In this document: positions 1 through 6,681 of the stretch, in pieces | Numbering within the stretch: the stretch's first letter is position 1 | Layout of the letters: each line of letters opens with the position of its first letter | Assembly: GCA_029259875.1 (NCBI GenBank) | Contig: JAJDEK010000125.1 | Location: forward strand, 1-7,728 | Reading direction: 5' to 3' | DNA length: 7,728 nucleotides | Origin: Planctomycetaceae bacterium | GTDB lineage: Bacteria; Planctomycetota; Planctomycetia; Planctomycetales; Planctomycetaceae | Notes under the pieces: model-generated | The model's database searches: none | Seen by the model: only the letters and a program-made list of their open reading frames with translations | Told to the model about the DNA's origin: nothing | Translations under genes and position numbers: made by a program

Positions 1-972
1 GTTGCTGGCCAAATTCGACCTCCGAAGGAAAACGAACGCTATTTTGCCTTACTCAGAGTGGAAGCAGTGAATGGTTGTGATCCCGAGTTACTGACGACAA
101 AGGTCTTTTTTGATGATTTGACACCACTGCACCCGAAGGAACGACTAAAACTTTCTTCTGCTGCTGGAAACTTGAGTACGCGGATTGTCGATCTTGTAGC
201 TCCCGTGGGAATGGGACAACGTGGCCTGATCGTTTCTCCTCCTCGTGCTGGTAAGACCGTTATGTTACAGGAAATGGCGAAATGTGTACTCGGTAGCCAC
301 CCTGGAGCGTATGTTTTTATTCTCTTGATTGACGAGCGTCCGGAAGAAGTGACAGACATGGAACGCCAGGTTGGCGGAGACCGTTGCGAAGTCGTGAGTA
401 GTACGTTTGATGAGCCACCCAGTAGACATATTCAGGTCTCTGAAATGGTCATTGAAAAAGCCAAACGCATGGTCGAGTACGGTGAAGATGTTGTTATCTT
501 TCTCGATTCGATTACTCGACTGGCACGTGCCTGGAATACAGAAGTTCCTCATTCAGGAAAAATTCTTTCCGGTGGTGTTGATGCAAATGCATTGCAACAC
601 CCCAAACGATTTTTTGGTGCAGCTCGTAATGTAGAAGAAGGCGGTAGCCTCACGATTGTTGCCACAGCTCTGGTCGATACGGGAAGTCGTATGGACGAAG
701 TCATTTTTGAAGAATTTAAAGGAACCGGTAATACAGAATTGCATCTGGATCGCAGAATGGTCGAAAAGCGAATCTGGCCAGCGATTGATGTGAATAAATC
801 CGGTACGCGTCGCGAAGAATTATTGATGGACGAAGAGGAACTCCGTAGAGTCTGGATTCTTAGACGCGTACTGAATGACATGAATCCCGTTGATGCGATG
901 GAGCTTCTGACAAATCGGATGCGACGTAGCAAAACAAACGAAGAGTTTTTACTGAGTATGAATTTGGGTTAA
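1..972 (+). CDS. rho: Transcription termination factor Rho, 5'-truncated by window edge
   Basis: Hexameric RNA-dependent ATPase/translocase that ends transcription at Rho-dependent sites in the cytoplasm. The frame is open from base 1, so the start lies outside the window; 323 residues are visible. The visible part begins at the GQIRPPKE segment, close to residue 96 of the 419-residue E. coli protein as I recall it, so most of the N-terminal RNA-binding domain is missing. Motifs in visible numbering: Walker A SPPRAGKT (79-86), the DERPEEVT catalytic stretch (about 110-117), Walker B ending in [11 protein letters not shown] (167-177), the Q-loop region [10 protein letters not shown] (190-199) followed by [10 protein letters not shown], and the R-loop SGTRREELL (267-275). 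All are intact and the C-terminus ends at the usual place, so it looks fully functional. An internal GTG at 58 is not the start because the protein is homologous upstream of it. An intrinsic terminator follows about 108 bases downstream. Confidence 0.98.
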   Translation, partial: VAGQIRPPKENERYFALLRVEAVNGCDPELLTTKVFFDDLTPLHPKERLKLSSAAGNLSTRIVDLVAPVGMGQRGLIVSPPRAGKTVMLQEMAKCVLGSHPGAYVFILLIDERPEEVTDMERQVGGDRCEVVSSTFDEPPSRHIQVSEMVIEKAKRMVEYGEDVVIFLDSITRLARAWNTEVPHSGKILSGGVDANALQHPKRFFGAARNVEEGGSLTIVATALVDTGSRMDEVIFEEFKGTGNTELHLDRRMVEKRIWPAIDVNKSGTRREELLMDEEELRRVWILRRVLNDMNPVDAMELLTNRMRRSKTNEEFLLSMNLG

Positions 973-1079
973 TCATCCTTCAGAGCTTCGTCTCGGATTG
1001 CCGATTAGTTGCAGTCGTTCGAAACTCAGGAAAATGAATACTCTTTGCTATTTTTTGAGCCTATAAATTAAAAGTTGAC

Positions 1080-1100
1080 AAACCAGCGATCTGGTTTTTT
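1080..1100 (+). terminator. Intrinsic terminator between rho and ribH
   Basis: A perfect 7-bp stem AAACCAG / CTGGTTT (1080-1086 and 1091-1097) encloses a CGAT tetraloop and runs straight into further T residues (1098-1100). It lies 108 bases after the rho stop and 38 bases before ribH. It would end rho transcription and implies a separate promoter for ribH-nusB, or read-through. The stem is short and only moderately GC-rich, so it may be leaky. Confidence 0.6.
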
Positions 1101-1137
1101 CTAGTTTTCAATAGATTATTTTTAAGTTACTACCCTG

Positions 1138-1620
1138 ATGAACCATAAACTGATTGAAGGCGATTTACTGGCGCGCGACACCACTTTTGCGATCGTTGTT
1201 TCACGCTGGAATGATTTGATTACTCGAAAGTTGCTGGAAGGGGCTCTGGAAACGATCCGCCGCCATGGTGGATCGGAAGAGAATGTCTCTGTGGTTTGGG
1301 TTCCCGGTTCATTTGAACTACCGCTAATCGCCGATCGTTTGGCCAAAAGTGGTCGCTATCAGGCAGTTTGTTGTCTGGGAGCAGTCATACAAGGCAGTAC
1401 GATGCACCATGATTATATCAATCATCAAGTGGCAGCGGGGATTATGCGGAGTGGCCAGGAAAGTGGTGTACCCGTTCTATTCGGAGTTCTCACTTGTGAA
1501 ACAATGGAGCAGGCGCTGGACCGCGCAGGCGGAAAAGTAGGAAATAAAGGGTGCGAAGCCGCCCTGGCAGCGATTGAGATGGTAAATCTTCTAAAAACCA
1601 TTGACCAAGACCAGCCTTAA
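1138..1620 (+). CDS. ribH: 6,7-dimethyl-8-ribityllumazine synthase
   Basis: Condenses 5-amino-6-ribitylamino-uracil with 3,4-dihydroxy-2-butanone 4-phosphate, the penultimate step of riboflavin synthesis; the family assembles into cytoplasmic pentamers or 60-mer capsids. The 160-residue length is typical. Visible family motifs are the substrate-stacking aromatic in SRWND (W24, where B. subtilis has Phe), GSFELP (57-62), the phosphate-binding GST (86-88), the catalytic-type His at H90 in TMHHDY, F115 in VLFGVLT, and [11 protein letters not shown] with R129 and K137. The ATG start is chosen because the N-terminal [19 protein letters not shown] matches the family's beginning. No clear Shine-Dalgarno site precedes it and I see no RFN (FMN) riboswitch in the 165-base leader. 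nusB follows 78 bases downstream on the same strand, a common bacterial pairing that suggests a shared transcript. Confidence 0.97.
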   Translation: MNHKLIEGDLLARDTTFAIVVSRWNDLITRKLLEGALETIRRHGGSEENVSVVWVPGSFELPLIADRLAKSGRYQAVCCLGAVIQGSTMHHDYINHQVAAGIMRSGQESGVPVLFGVLTCETMEQALDRAGGKVGNKGCEAALAAIEMVNLLKTIDQDQP

Positions 1621-1637
1621 GTTTGCTTTGATGGCAA

Positions 1638-1667
1638 AAACCAGAGTGTTTTTGAAGCTCTGGGTTT
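1638..1667 (+). other. Hairpin between ribH and nusB
   Basis: AAACCAGAG (1638-1646) pairs with CTCTGGGTTT (1658-1667) across an 11-base loop; one G is bulged. No U-tract follows, so it is not a standard terminator. It could be an mRNA-processing, pausing or stabilising element that separates ribH and nusB expression, or it could be chance. The left arm begins with the same AAACCAG as the terminator stem after rho. Confidence 0.3.
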
Positions 1668-1698
1668 ATATTCCCCCAATAGTGTTAGTGATGCTTTT

Positions 1699-2172
1699 AT
1701 GTCTCTTCGAAAACAAGCACGACAATTAGTTGTGCAGATGTTATATCAAGTCGATCTAAACCCTGATATTTCTGCAGGGGAGGTTCGTCGCATGATCGAA
1801 GAACATGGTCGCAATCAAACCGTACGCACCTTCGCCTGGAAATTGTTTACAGGTGTGATGGAATACAAGAAGCAACTCGATGATGAAATTGTGCGAGTCG
1901 CTGAAAACTGGAGCCTTGAGCGAATGGCGGTCACAGATCGAAATATTCTGAGACTCGGGGCTTACGAATTGCTACACACTGAAACCCCTTCGTCAGTAGT
2001 ATTAGATGAAGCAATCGAATTGGCACGTGAGTTTGGCAGTGCGCAATCTTCCCAATTCGTCAACGGAATTCTTGATAAGCTCATTCCAGGTAAAGCCCAA
2101 ATTCCAGATAAAGCCCAACCCGATTCCGATCAGAAGACAGATCGCAAACTGGACAATCCCTGGGCTACTTAA
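1699..2172 (+). CDS. nusB: Transcription antitermination factor NusB
   Basis: All-helical RNA-binding protein that, with NusE/S10, binds boxA RNA in antitermination complexes on rRNA operons. The 157 residues hold a complete NusB domain: LRKQARQLVVQMLYQ (3-17) at the N-terminus, ENWSLERMAVTDRNILRLGAYELL (69-92), the VVLDEAIELAREFG helix (100-113) and the closing SSQFVNGILDKL (117-128). After the domain comes a hydrophilic tail (129-157) rich in Gln, Asp and Lys. Its first part is a tandem repeat, IPGKAQ then IPDKAQ. The ATG at 1699 fits the family N-terminus; only a weak purine-rich stretch lies ahead of it. The gene probably shares a transcript with ribH. Its last 8 bases overlap the 3' end of the convergent SDR gene. 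Confidence 0.96.
   Translation: MSLRKQARQLVVQMLYQVDLNPDISAGEVRRMIEEHGRNQTVRTFAWKLFTGVMEYKKQLDDEIVRVAENWSLERMAVTDRNILRLGAYELLHTETPSSVVLDEAIELAREFGSAQSSQFVNGILDKLIPGKAQIPDKAQPDSDQKTDRKLDNPWAT
2083..2118 (+). repeat. Tandem 18-bp duplication in the nusB tail
   Basis: Two adjacent 18-base units, ATTCCAGGTAAAGCCCAA (2083-2100) and ATTCCAGATAAAGCCCAA (2101-2118), differ by one base. They are in frame and encode IPGKAQ and IPDKAQ (NusB residues 129-140), just after the conserved domain. This looks like a recent slippage duplication in an unconstrained tail. Confidence 0.9.
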
Positions 2173-3298
2173 CGCCAAATCGATGAGGTGTGCGATCATT
2201 CCAACTGAAGTTCATGTCGATCGCCACCTGAGACAGTCTGGTCAATAACTCTCTGTCGATATGCGGACACGGCAAATGCGGAGCCGCTGTTTGTGTATTG
2301 GTACTGTCAAAGACTGGATCATCCCGCCAATACGAATTGTAGATACGGATGTGATCATAGAACAGTCGCTCAACTTCTGTAGGATCTTTGAGCTCTACCC
2401 CTGCTCCTGCAAATTCTGACCCATAAAAATTGCACGTCCCCTGGAGTACATCATGCACGAGCCGTGATTGTACTGGGTTCAAAGGCGTCAAATGATAGGT
2501 TTTTTCATGATGCTTAGGGTGAGTAATAATATATGACATCACTGCAGAGACCCAATCAACGGGAATCAGGTTCTTTGATTCGTCTCCGTCTAGTGTAAAG
2601 CGAGATTTAGCATAGAGCCGTCCCGTTTCATCCGGAGTTTGCATTTGAGTTAAGGTATGCCCCAGTTGCAAGGCCGCATAAAATCCATGAAAGGTATTCG
2701 TAAATCCCGTTTTGGAATCACCAATAATGATAGCTGGTCTGAAGACGGTTAATGACTCAAGATGTTCTGCGTTGCGTACCAGCAATTCAGCTTGGATTTT
2801 ACTGCGTTCATAATCGTTTCCCGATTCTTGTCCTACATCAACATCAGACTCCATAATTCTGCCCGTACGCAAACCACAAACATAAGCAGTGGAAACGTGG
2901 TCGAATTTTTTGATCCCGGTCGTTTTACAAAAATCGAGAACATTTTTCACCCCACCGACATTTGATCTCCAAGGCTCACTTTCCTGACTTGTGCTGTAAA
3001 ACGAAAGACTGGCAGCAGAATGCAATATTCGGTCTACATTTTGTGTTACCCAGTCAAGCTGCTCCTGGCTCAGACCCAAATTTTCCTCGTTAATATTACC
3101 CTCAAGAACAACAGGGCGCGGTAATTCGCGTCCCATTTGATCGTCCCAAAATCCCATGATCATGTCGATCCGCTGGTCGGCAGTCATGCGTCTGGTAGGA
3201 CGAACCAGGACAGCTAACGGAACACCAGCAGACGCTAAGTCCCGAATCAAATATCTTCCCAGTAATCCTGTGGCACCTGTTATCAGATGATATCCCAT
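2165..3298 (-). CDS. Extended SDR, MupV-like / thioester-reductase-like NAD(P)-dependent enzyme
   Basis: A 377-residue extended short-chain dehydrogenase. The N-terminal Rossmann motif TGATGLLG is at 7-14, the VLEGNINEENLGL segment at 64-76, the conserved ILHSAAS at 91-97, the Ser/Thr element HVSTAYV at 134-140, and the YxxxK catalytic pair at Y163/K167 (YERSK). FRPAIIIGDSKTG (186-198) and LIPVDWV (244-250) follow. From memory the pattern matches MupV-like SDRs and NAD_binding_4 (male-sterility/acyl-reductase) proteins, which act on acyl thioesters or polyketide/lipid intermediates; the substrate here is unknown. The roughly 90-residue C-terminal part has an aromatic stretch and PVFDSTNT (328-335), a type of tail I associate with lipid-acting SDRs. 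The ATG is set by the Rossmann motif five residues on; an in-frame TAG lies 20 codons upstream with no ATG or GTG between, and GGA is 7 bases ahead. It lies downstream of the exporter gene on the same strand. Confidence 0.85.
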   Translation of the reverse strand: MGYHLITGATGLLGRYLIRDLASAGVPLAVLVRPTRRMTADQRIDMIMGFWDDQMGRELPRPVVLEGNINEENLGLSQEQLDWVTQNVDRILHSAASLSFYSTSQESEPWRSNVGGVKNVLDFCKTTGIKKFDHVSTAYVCGLRTGRIMESDVDVGQESGNDYERSKIQAELLVRNAEHLESLTVFRPAIIIGDSKTGFTNTFHGFYAALQLGHTLTQMQTPDETGRLYAKSRFTLDGDESKNLIPVDWVSAVMSYIITHPKHHEKTYHLTPLNPVQSRLVHDVLQGTCNFYGSEFAGAGVELKDPTEVERLFYDHIRIYNSYWRDDPVFDSTNTQTAAPHLPCPHIDRELLTRLSQVAIDMNFSWNDRTPHRFGVK

Positions 3299-3556
3299 TT
3301 TGAATTCCGCTATATTTCCAATGATGTAAAAATCGAGGTTGATGATTGTCTGAAAACTCTATTCAAAGAGTTCCATTTCGAGTTCTTGCCTACTGCTCAG
3401 AACCTGCGACAGATTGTAACTGTGGCAGAACAGAAGAAGAGATTTTATCGAACTTGGGAGAAACCAATGATAATGAACTGGCTTCATATATCAATCAAAG
3501 GGTACCGAAAAGCAGATACTTTAGCAGAGCAATTCTTTGTGGTTCAGGAATTAAAT
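3299..3556. other. Gap between exporter and SDR genes, no confident gene
   Basis: 258 bases separate two minus-strand genes. No open frame of useful length exists on the minus strand. The plus strand has two overlapping frames, 3287-3577 (ATG) and 3346-3609 (TTG), which run into the neighbouring genes antisense and show no motif I recognise. A weak minus-strand hairpin lies at 3355-3372. The gap is unusually long for an operon and may hold a promoter for the SDR gene or remnants of a lost gene. Confidence 0.5.
3353..3372 (-). terminator. Possible weak terminator/attenuator ahead of the SDR gene
   Basis: On the minus strand AACTCT-TTGAAT-AGAGTT forms a 6-bp stem with a 6-base loop; with the next two bases the second arm ends in a run of four T residues (down to 3353), then C. 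It lies about 55 bases upstream of the SDR start. The stem is AT-rich and short, so activity is doubtful; it would separate exporter and SDR transcription if real. Confidence 0.25.
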
Positions 3557-5785
3557 TTATGCAACTGCTTTCTTTGATTGATCTTTCGTTCCTTGCCGAT
3601 TGTCTTTGAGGAAATGAGGGGCACGTGGATGTTGTCGCTCAAGCAGGTCGCTGCTGTCATTGCGATCAGTACTTTCATCGTCTACCGGTTTCTGAGGACG
3701 AAGTGCCAATAAACTCGGAAGTAAAATGAGATCGCCGACCAAGGCAGCGACCAGTAACGAAGTCATCATGTAACCAAATCGTGCAGTGGGAACAAAATTG
3801 CTCAGCGTAAGCGCCATCATTCCCGCACCAGTAATCACAGCCGCTGTGAAAATGGGCTCTCCGGTCATCAACAGAGAATCTCTTGATGACTGTGCAGAAT
3901 TCTTAGTGATTCGATATTGGCTTTGATAACGCACCAGGAAGTGAAATGTTCCATCCACAGCGATGCCTAATGCGATACTGGCAGTCATCATAATTCCAAT
4001 ATCGATAGGAATTTGATACCAACCCAGAATGCCAAAGACGATACAAATGGGTGTCAAGTTGGGAACCATCGCAACCAGACCGGCTTTTATGGAGCGTAGT
4101 GAAACAATCATGACCACAGTGATGATGAGAAAAGCCATTGAAAAGCTTTCCCAAAAACCAACGAAGATTTGATTCTGTGCTCGCCTCAATAAAGGAGCAA
4201 CCCCCGTCAGGATCACGTCCGGATCATCAATCATCACAACGAGTTCGTCATAAATCTGATCCTGTGGCATATCTGCACCACTACTGATTCTTGCTGAAAT
4301 TCTCCATAAGCGTTCACCATCTGAGACAAAATCATTTTCACCATGCGCAGATTTCGCATGCGATAACAATCGGGCTGTCTCAAATGGACTTTCCGGAAAT
4401 TCTATCGGAAAAAAACTGGCAAGAGACATCGTATGTCTAACCGCAGAATGTTTTTTAATTGTTGCTTCTACTTTGCGAACCCGTTCAATTTTCTTAATGA
4501 ACGGGATCTCTTCGTCGCCAAAATCAACGATTGCTTCGACTGAATCTAATTCGGTAAGGTCATTCTGAATCGCACGCACATCCTGAATGACTGTTCCGTC
4601 TGCAGGTAGAAAATCGAGAGGGTCGATTTTGGTTTTCAGATTGAATAATCCTGCACCCGTAATCAGAACAAGGAAAATCGCCGCAATTGAAACTCGACCG
4701 GAATGATCGATGATCCAATTTGCACACCTTCGAAAACTCCAGTTTTCCTCACCGGCATGAATGGTATCGGGGGTAATCGGCCAAAGGGTTAAGACAGCTG
4801 GAGTGAGCCCGAGCCCTGTAATCAAAGACACAAATGTCCCGATTGATGCCGCATAACCAAATTGAACAACAGGACCAATTTGGCTGACTGTTAAAGAAAA
4901 TAGCCCAATGGTAGTTGTGAGAGTCGCCAAAAAACAGGGTTTCCATGCAATACGCAATGCTGAGGCCAACGGGTCTTCTTCGTGAATGCAACTGGCTACA
5001 TAATGATGAACGTGAATAGAAATCGCGAGCGTAAAGACCAGCACCATCACTGAGAGGGCCCCCAGGATGAAGTTCATTTCGCCTCCCCCCAGATAAATCA
5101 AAGCCGTTGTCAGATTGATGGCCCAAATGGTCAAGCCTAGTGTTGCAAGTGTTTTCTTCCATTCCCGGAACGAGTAATACAACAATCCCAGACTGATCAG
5201 TAATGTGATAATAAAGAATTTTTTGTTGTTTTTCTGACTTCCCAAGCGATCTAGCTCGGCAATCACTACCGGGGCTCCTGCCAGTTGAACCTCTTTCCCA
5301 GTCAACTGGTTATATTCGAGCTTTTCGCGAATACCTTCCACCGTAGCAGCACGGTCTTTAATTCCCTTGTCAGAAAGTAAAACGCAAATACCAGCAATAT
5401 TCTTTTCAGAGTTAATCAACAGACCATTCAAGCGTCGATCGATTTCTTCAGGCTCTACTTTGAACTCGTTTAAGATGTTTTCGAGTCGTTGTGGAGTCCA
5501 ACATTGCCTGACTGTTGGTAGCGTTTCAATGCGGCTGGCGGTCGCTTCTATTAATGATTTTTTGCTCAACCCATCTTGTACTGCAACAAGAATAATTTCT
5601 TCCGCTCCAAACTCCGCTTTGAATCGATCATAGACGATGCGCACATCAGAATCTTTGGGCAACCAAGTTTCGATGTCATTGTTGGAGGGAAGCAACTCTG
5701 CCAGAAATGTCAAAATGGGAAGTGTGCAAAACACCCCCCAAATTAGTTGCTTACTATACTTTTTATAAAAAGAAGAGATCATCAT
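3557..5785 (-). CDS. RND/MMPL-family exporter with 12 predicted membrane segments
   Basis: Inner-membrane transporter of the COG1033/MMPL (sterol-sensing-domain) branch of the RND superfamily; relatives export lipids such as hopanoids or glycolipids using the proton gradient. The 742 residues show the duplicated layout. TM1 is at about 13-31, with an extracytoplasmic loop to 187 and TM2-TM6 at about 188-206, 214-232, 237-259, 282-300 and 308-334. TM7 is at 363-381, with a second large loop to about 540 and TM8-TM12 at about 541-563, 567-588, 594-618, 643-661 and 669-695. A charged cytoplasmic tail (697-742) closes it. TM10 keeps the proton-relay type Asp (GIAVDGTFHF, D611). The equivalent TM4 position is Ser (S256 in AISIHVHHYV), with three His residues close by. 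Adjacent ATG codons at 5785 and 5782 could both start translation; no Shine-Dalgarno site is evident. The SDR gene lies downstream, suggesting a shared lipid or acyl-product role. The substrate is unknown. Confidence 0.92.
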   Translation of the reverse strand: MMISSFYKKYSKQLIWGVFCTLPILTFLAELLPSNNDIETWLPKDSDVRIVYDRFKAEFGAEEIILVAVQDGLSKKSLIEATASRIETLPTVRQCWTPQRLENILNEFKVEPEEIDRRLNGLLINSEKNIAGICVLLSDKGIKDRAATVEGIREKLEYNQLTGKEVQLAGAPVVIAELDRLGSQKNNKKFFIITLLISLGLLYYSFREWKKTLATLGLTIWAINLTTALIYLGGGEMNFILGALSVMVLVFTLAISIHVHHYVASCIHEEDPLASALRIAWKPCFLATLTTTIGLFSLTVSQIGPVVQFGYAASIGTFVSLITGLGLTPAVLTLWPITPDTIHAGEENWSFRRCANWIIDHSGRVSIAAIFLVLITGAGLFNLKTKIDPLDFLPADGTVIQDVRAIQNDLTELDSVEAIVDFGDEEIPFIKKIERVRKVEATIKKHSAVRHTMSLASFFPIEFPESPFETARLLSHAKSAHGENDFVSDGERLWRISARISSGADMPQDQIYDELVVMIDDPDVILTGVAPLLRRAQNQIFVGFWESFSMAFLIITVVMIVSLRSIKAGLVAMVPNLTPICIVFGILGWYQIPIDIGIMMTASIALGIAVDGTFHFLVRYQSQYRITKNSAQSSRDSLLMTGEPIFTAAVITGAGMMALTLSNFVPTARFGYMMTSLLVAALVGDLILLPSLLALRPQKPVDDESTDRNDSSDLLERQHPRAPHFLKDNRQGTKDQSKKAVA

Positions 5786-5792
5786 AAGTATT

Positions 5793-5808
5793 AGTAGATC
5801 AATCTGCT
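5793..5808. promoter_or_regulatory. Imperfect inverted repeat just upstream of the exporter gene
   Basis: AGTAGAT (5793-5799) and ATCTGCT (5802-5808) form an inverted repeat with a 2-base spacer and one mismatch, 7 bases before the exporter start. It has the same 7-2-7 geometry as the repeat at 5814-5829, and their centres are 21 bases apart. It may be an operator half of a pair or an RNA hairpin covering the start region. Confidence 0.35.
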
Positions 5809-5813
5809 TTCTC

Positions 5814-5829
5814 TAGCTGGAGCCAGCTA
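5814..5829. promoter_or_regulatory. Perfect 16-bp inverted repeat, candidate operator of the exporter gene
   Basis: TAGCTGGAGCCAGCTA has perfect 7-base arms around AG and lies 28 bases upstream of the exporter ATG. It could be a binding site for a dimeric repressor in the exporter promoter/leader. In RNA it could form a 6-bp stem with a GAGC or GCUC tetraloop. No U-tract follows, so it is not a terminator. Confidence 0.45.
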
Positions 5830-5953
5830 AAGTTCTCTCATCGAATGAATCAATAGAGAAATTCTTAGTCAGTTTGCAAATGTACTAGAACCATCTGTTG
5901 AAATAAACTTGAACCATTTATTACTGAGATCATCCCACATTCATATCGAACAG

Positions 5954-5967
5954 GCTTTGATCAAAGC
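5954..5967. promoter_or_regulatory. Perfect 14-bp palindrome
   Basis: GCTTTGATCAAAGC is a perfect palindrome in the divergent intergenic region, 168 bases from the exporter start and 343 from the PilZ start. The symmetrical core TTGATCAA resembles sites of dimeric helix-turn-helix regulators in general, but I cannot name one. Confidence 0.35.
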
Positions 5968-6297
5968 GTCATCCAGATTTTATAAACCAGAAGCGTTATA
6001 GCAGAATTTGCAGGAGTCTTTGGAATGATTGATACAACACGCGCCATCGAGGAATGAATAATCGTCACAATGCGCATGAATTTGTAATATTCCACCGCTT
6101 CGTTTGGCGTTATAACTGTTAGGTTTTAACAAAGCCAAGTGTACTAACTGCTTGTATTTAGACAGACAGTCAGGCTGGGAATCAAGCAAACCCTGAAATT
6201 GAAAGTAAACAGGAACCTTGATTAATTTGTATCCTATATTTTAGTAGCAGAATCCAATTTACAGATCTAACAGCCTTTCAGAAACGTCTGCAAGACT

Positions 6298-6302
6298 AGG
6301 AG
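6298..6302 (+). promoter_or_regulatory. Shine-Dalgarno site of the PilZ gene
   Basis: AGGAG lies 8 bases before the ATG at 6311 and fixes that start. It is the only clear Shine-Dalgarno site in the window; the other genes have weak or no sites. Confidence 0.75.
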
Positions 6303-6310
6303 TACATTCG

Positions 6311-6664
6311 ATGGAAAAGACCCCATGGAGCCGTCCTACAATGGATGATCTCAAACAAGTCTTAGAGAGCTTCGGAAACAGCGAAACCGTTAATGATTTG
6401 AGAGATGTCGACCGCCTTGAGCTATCTGTGCCTGCTGAAGTGAAGACATTGCGTGGAAATACGATTTCCGCGATGACTCGAGAAATCAGTCGTCAAGGAC
6501 TTGGGCTACTGCACAAAGGCATGCTCAATCCAGGTGAAGTCACAGTTAAACTGGCAAGTGAAACTCGAGAATTTGAATACCGCGTGAAAATCATGTGGTG
6601 TACACCCTGTGATAATGGCATGTTTATCAGCGGTGGAGAATTTCTCACAAAGCCGGACAAATAA
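6311..6664 (+). CDS. Small PilZ-domain protein
   Basis: 117-residue cytoplasmic protein with no signal peptide or membrane segment. PilZ domains bind cyclic di-GMP and control motility, surface polysaccharide or other outputs. A short N-terminal helix-like segment (12-30) is followed by the domain (about 31-113). R31 and R35 form the RxxxR c-di-GMP motif (RDVDR). The second motif, usually (D/N)xSxxG, reads EISRQG (58-63), with Glu in the first position. The end of the barrel is seen in YRVKIMW (90-96) and FISGGEFL (105-112). The gene stands alone on the plus strand, its 3' end only 17 bases from the convergent neighbour. The Arg pair suggests it still binds c-di-GMP, perhaps with altered affinity. 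Its partner cannot be told from the sequence. Confidence 0.85.
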   Translation: MEKTPWSRPTMDDLKQVLESFGNSETVNDLRDVDRLELSVPAEVKTLRGNTISAMTREISRQGLGLLHKGMLNPGEVTVKLASETREFEYRVKIMWCTPCDNGMFISGGEFLTKPDK

Positions 6665-6681
6665 TCTGATCAAATAGAGAA

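Larger units (their letters stand above)
5786..6310. other. 525-base divergent intergenic region, no confident gene
   Basis: This is the divergent space between the minus-strand exporter and the plus-strand PilZ gene. It holds two inverted repeats next to the exporter start, a 14-bp palindrome at 5954-5967 and a ribosome binding site for the PilZ gene. A minus-strand frame is open from 6240 to 5980 (86 codons including stop) but has no ATG; its product is Cys/His-rich and unrecognised. I could not assign a convincing sigma70 promoter pair for either gene. The sequence is AT-rich towards the PilZ side. Confidence 0.6.

Noticed and set aside
1075..1103. TTGACA as a -35 box for ribH
   Set aside because: The hexamer is perfect, but no acceptable -10 lies 16-18 bases on, and the spacer would be the terminator hairpin.
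973..1137. Possible FMN (RFN) riboswitch ahead of ribH
   Set aside because: None of the conserved RFN stems or the AGGGTGAAATTC-type signature is visible, and the leader is short and AT-rich.
1691..1729. Out-of-frame 12-codon ORF overlapping the nusB start
   Set aside because: It starts with ATG 8 bases before nusB, but has no ribosome binding site and is short enough to be chance.
5993..6114. Repeated GCGTTATA octamer (5993-6000 and 6107-6114) and nearby GTTATAAC as recombination or attC-like sites
   Set aside because: Only 8 bases match, there is no paired arm structure and no integrase or cassette gene nearby.
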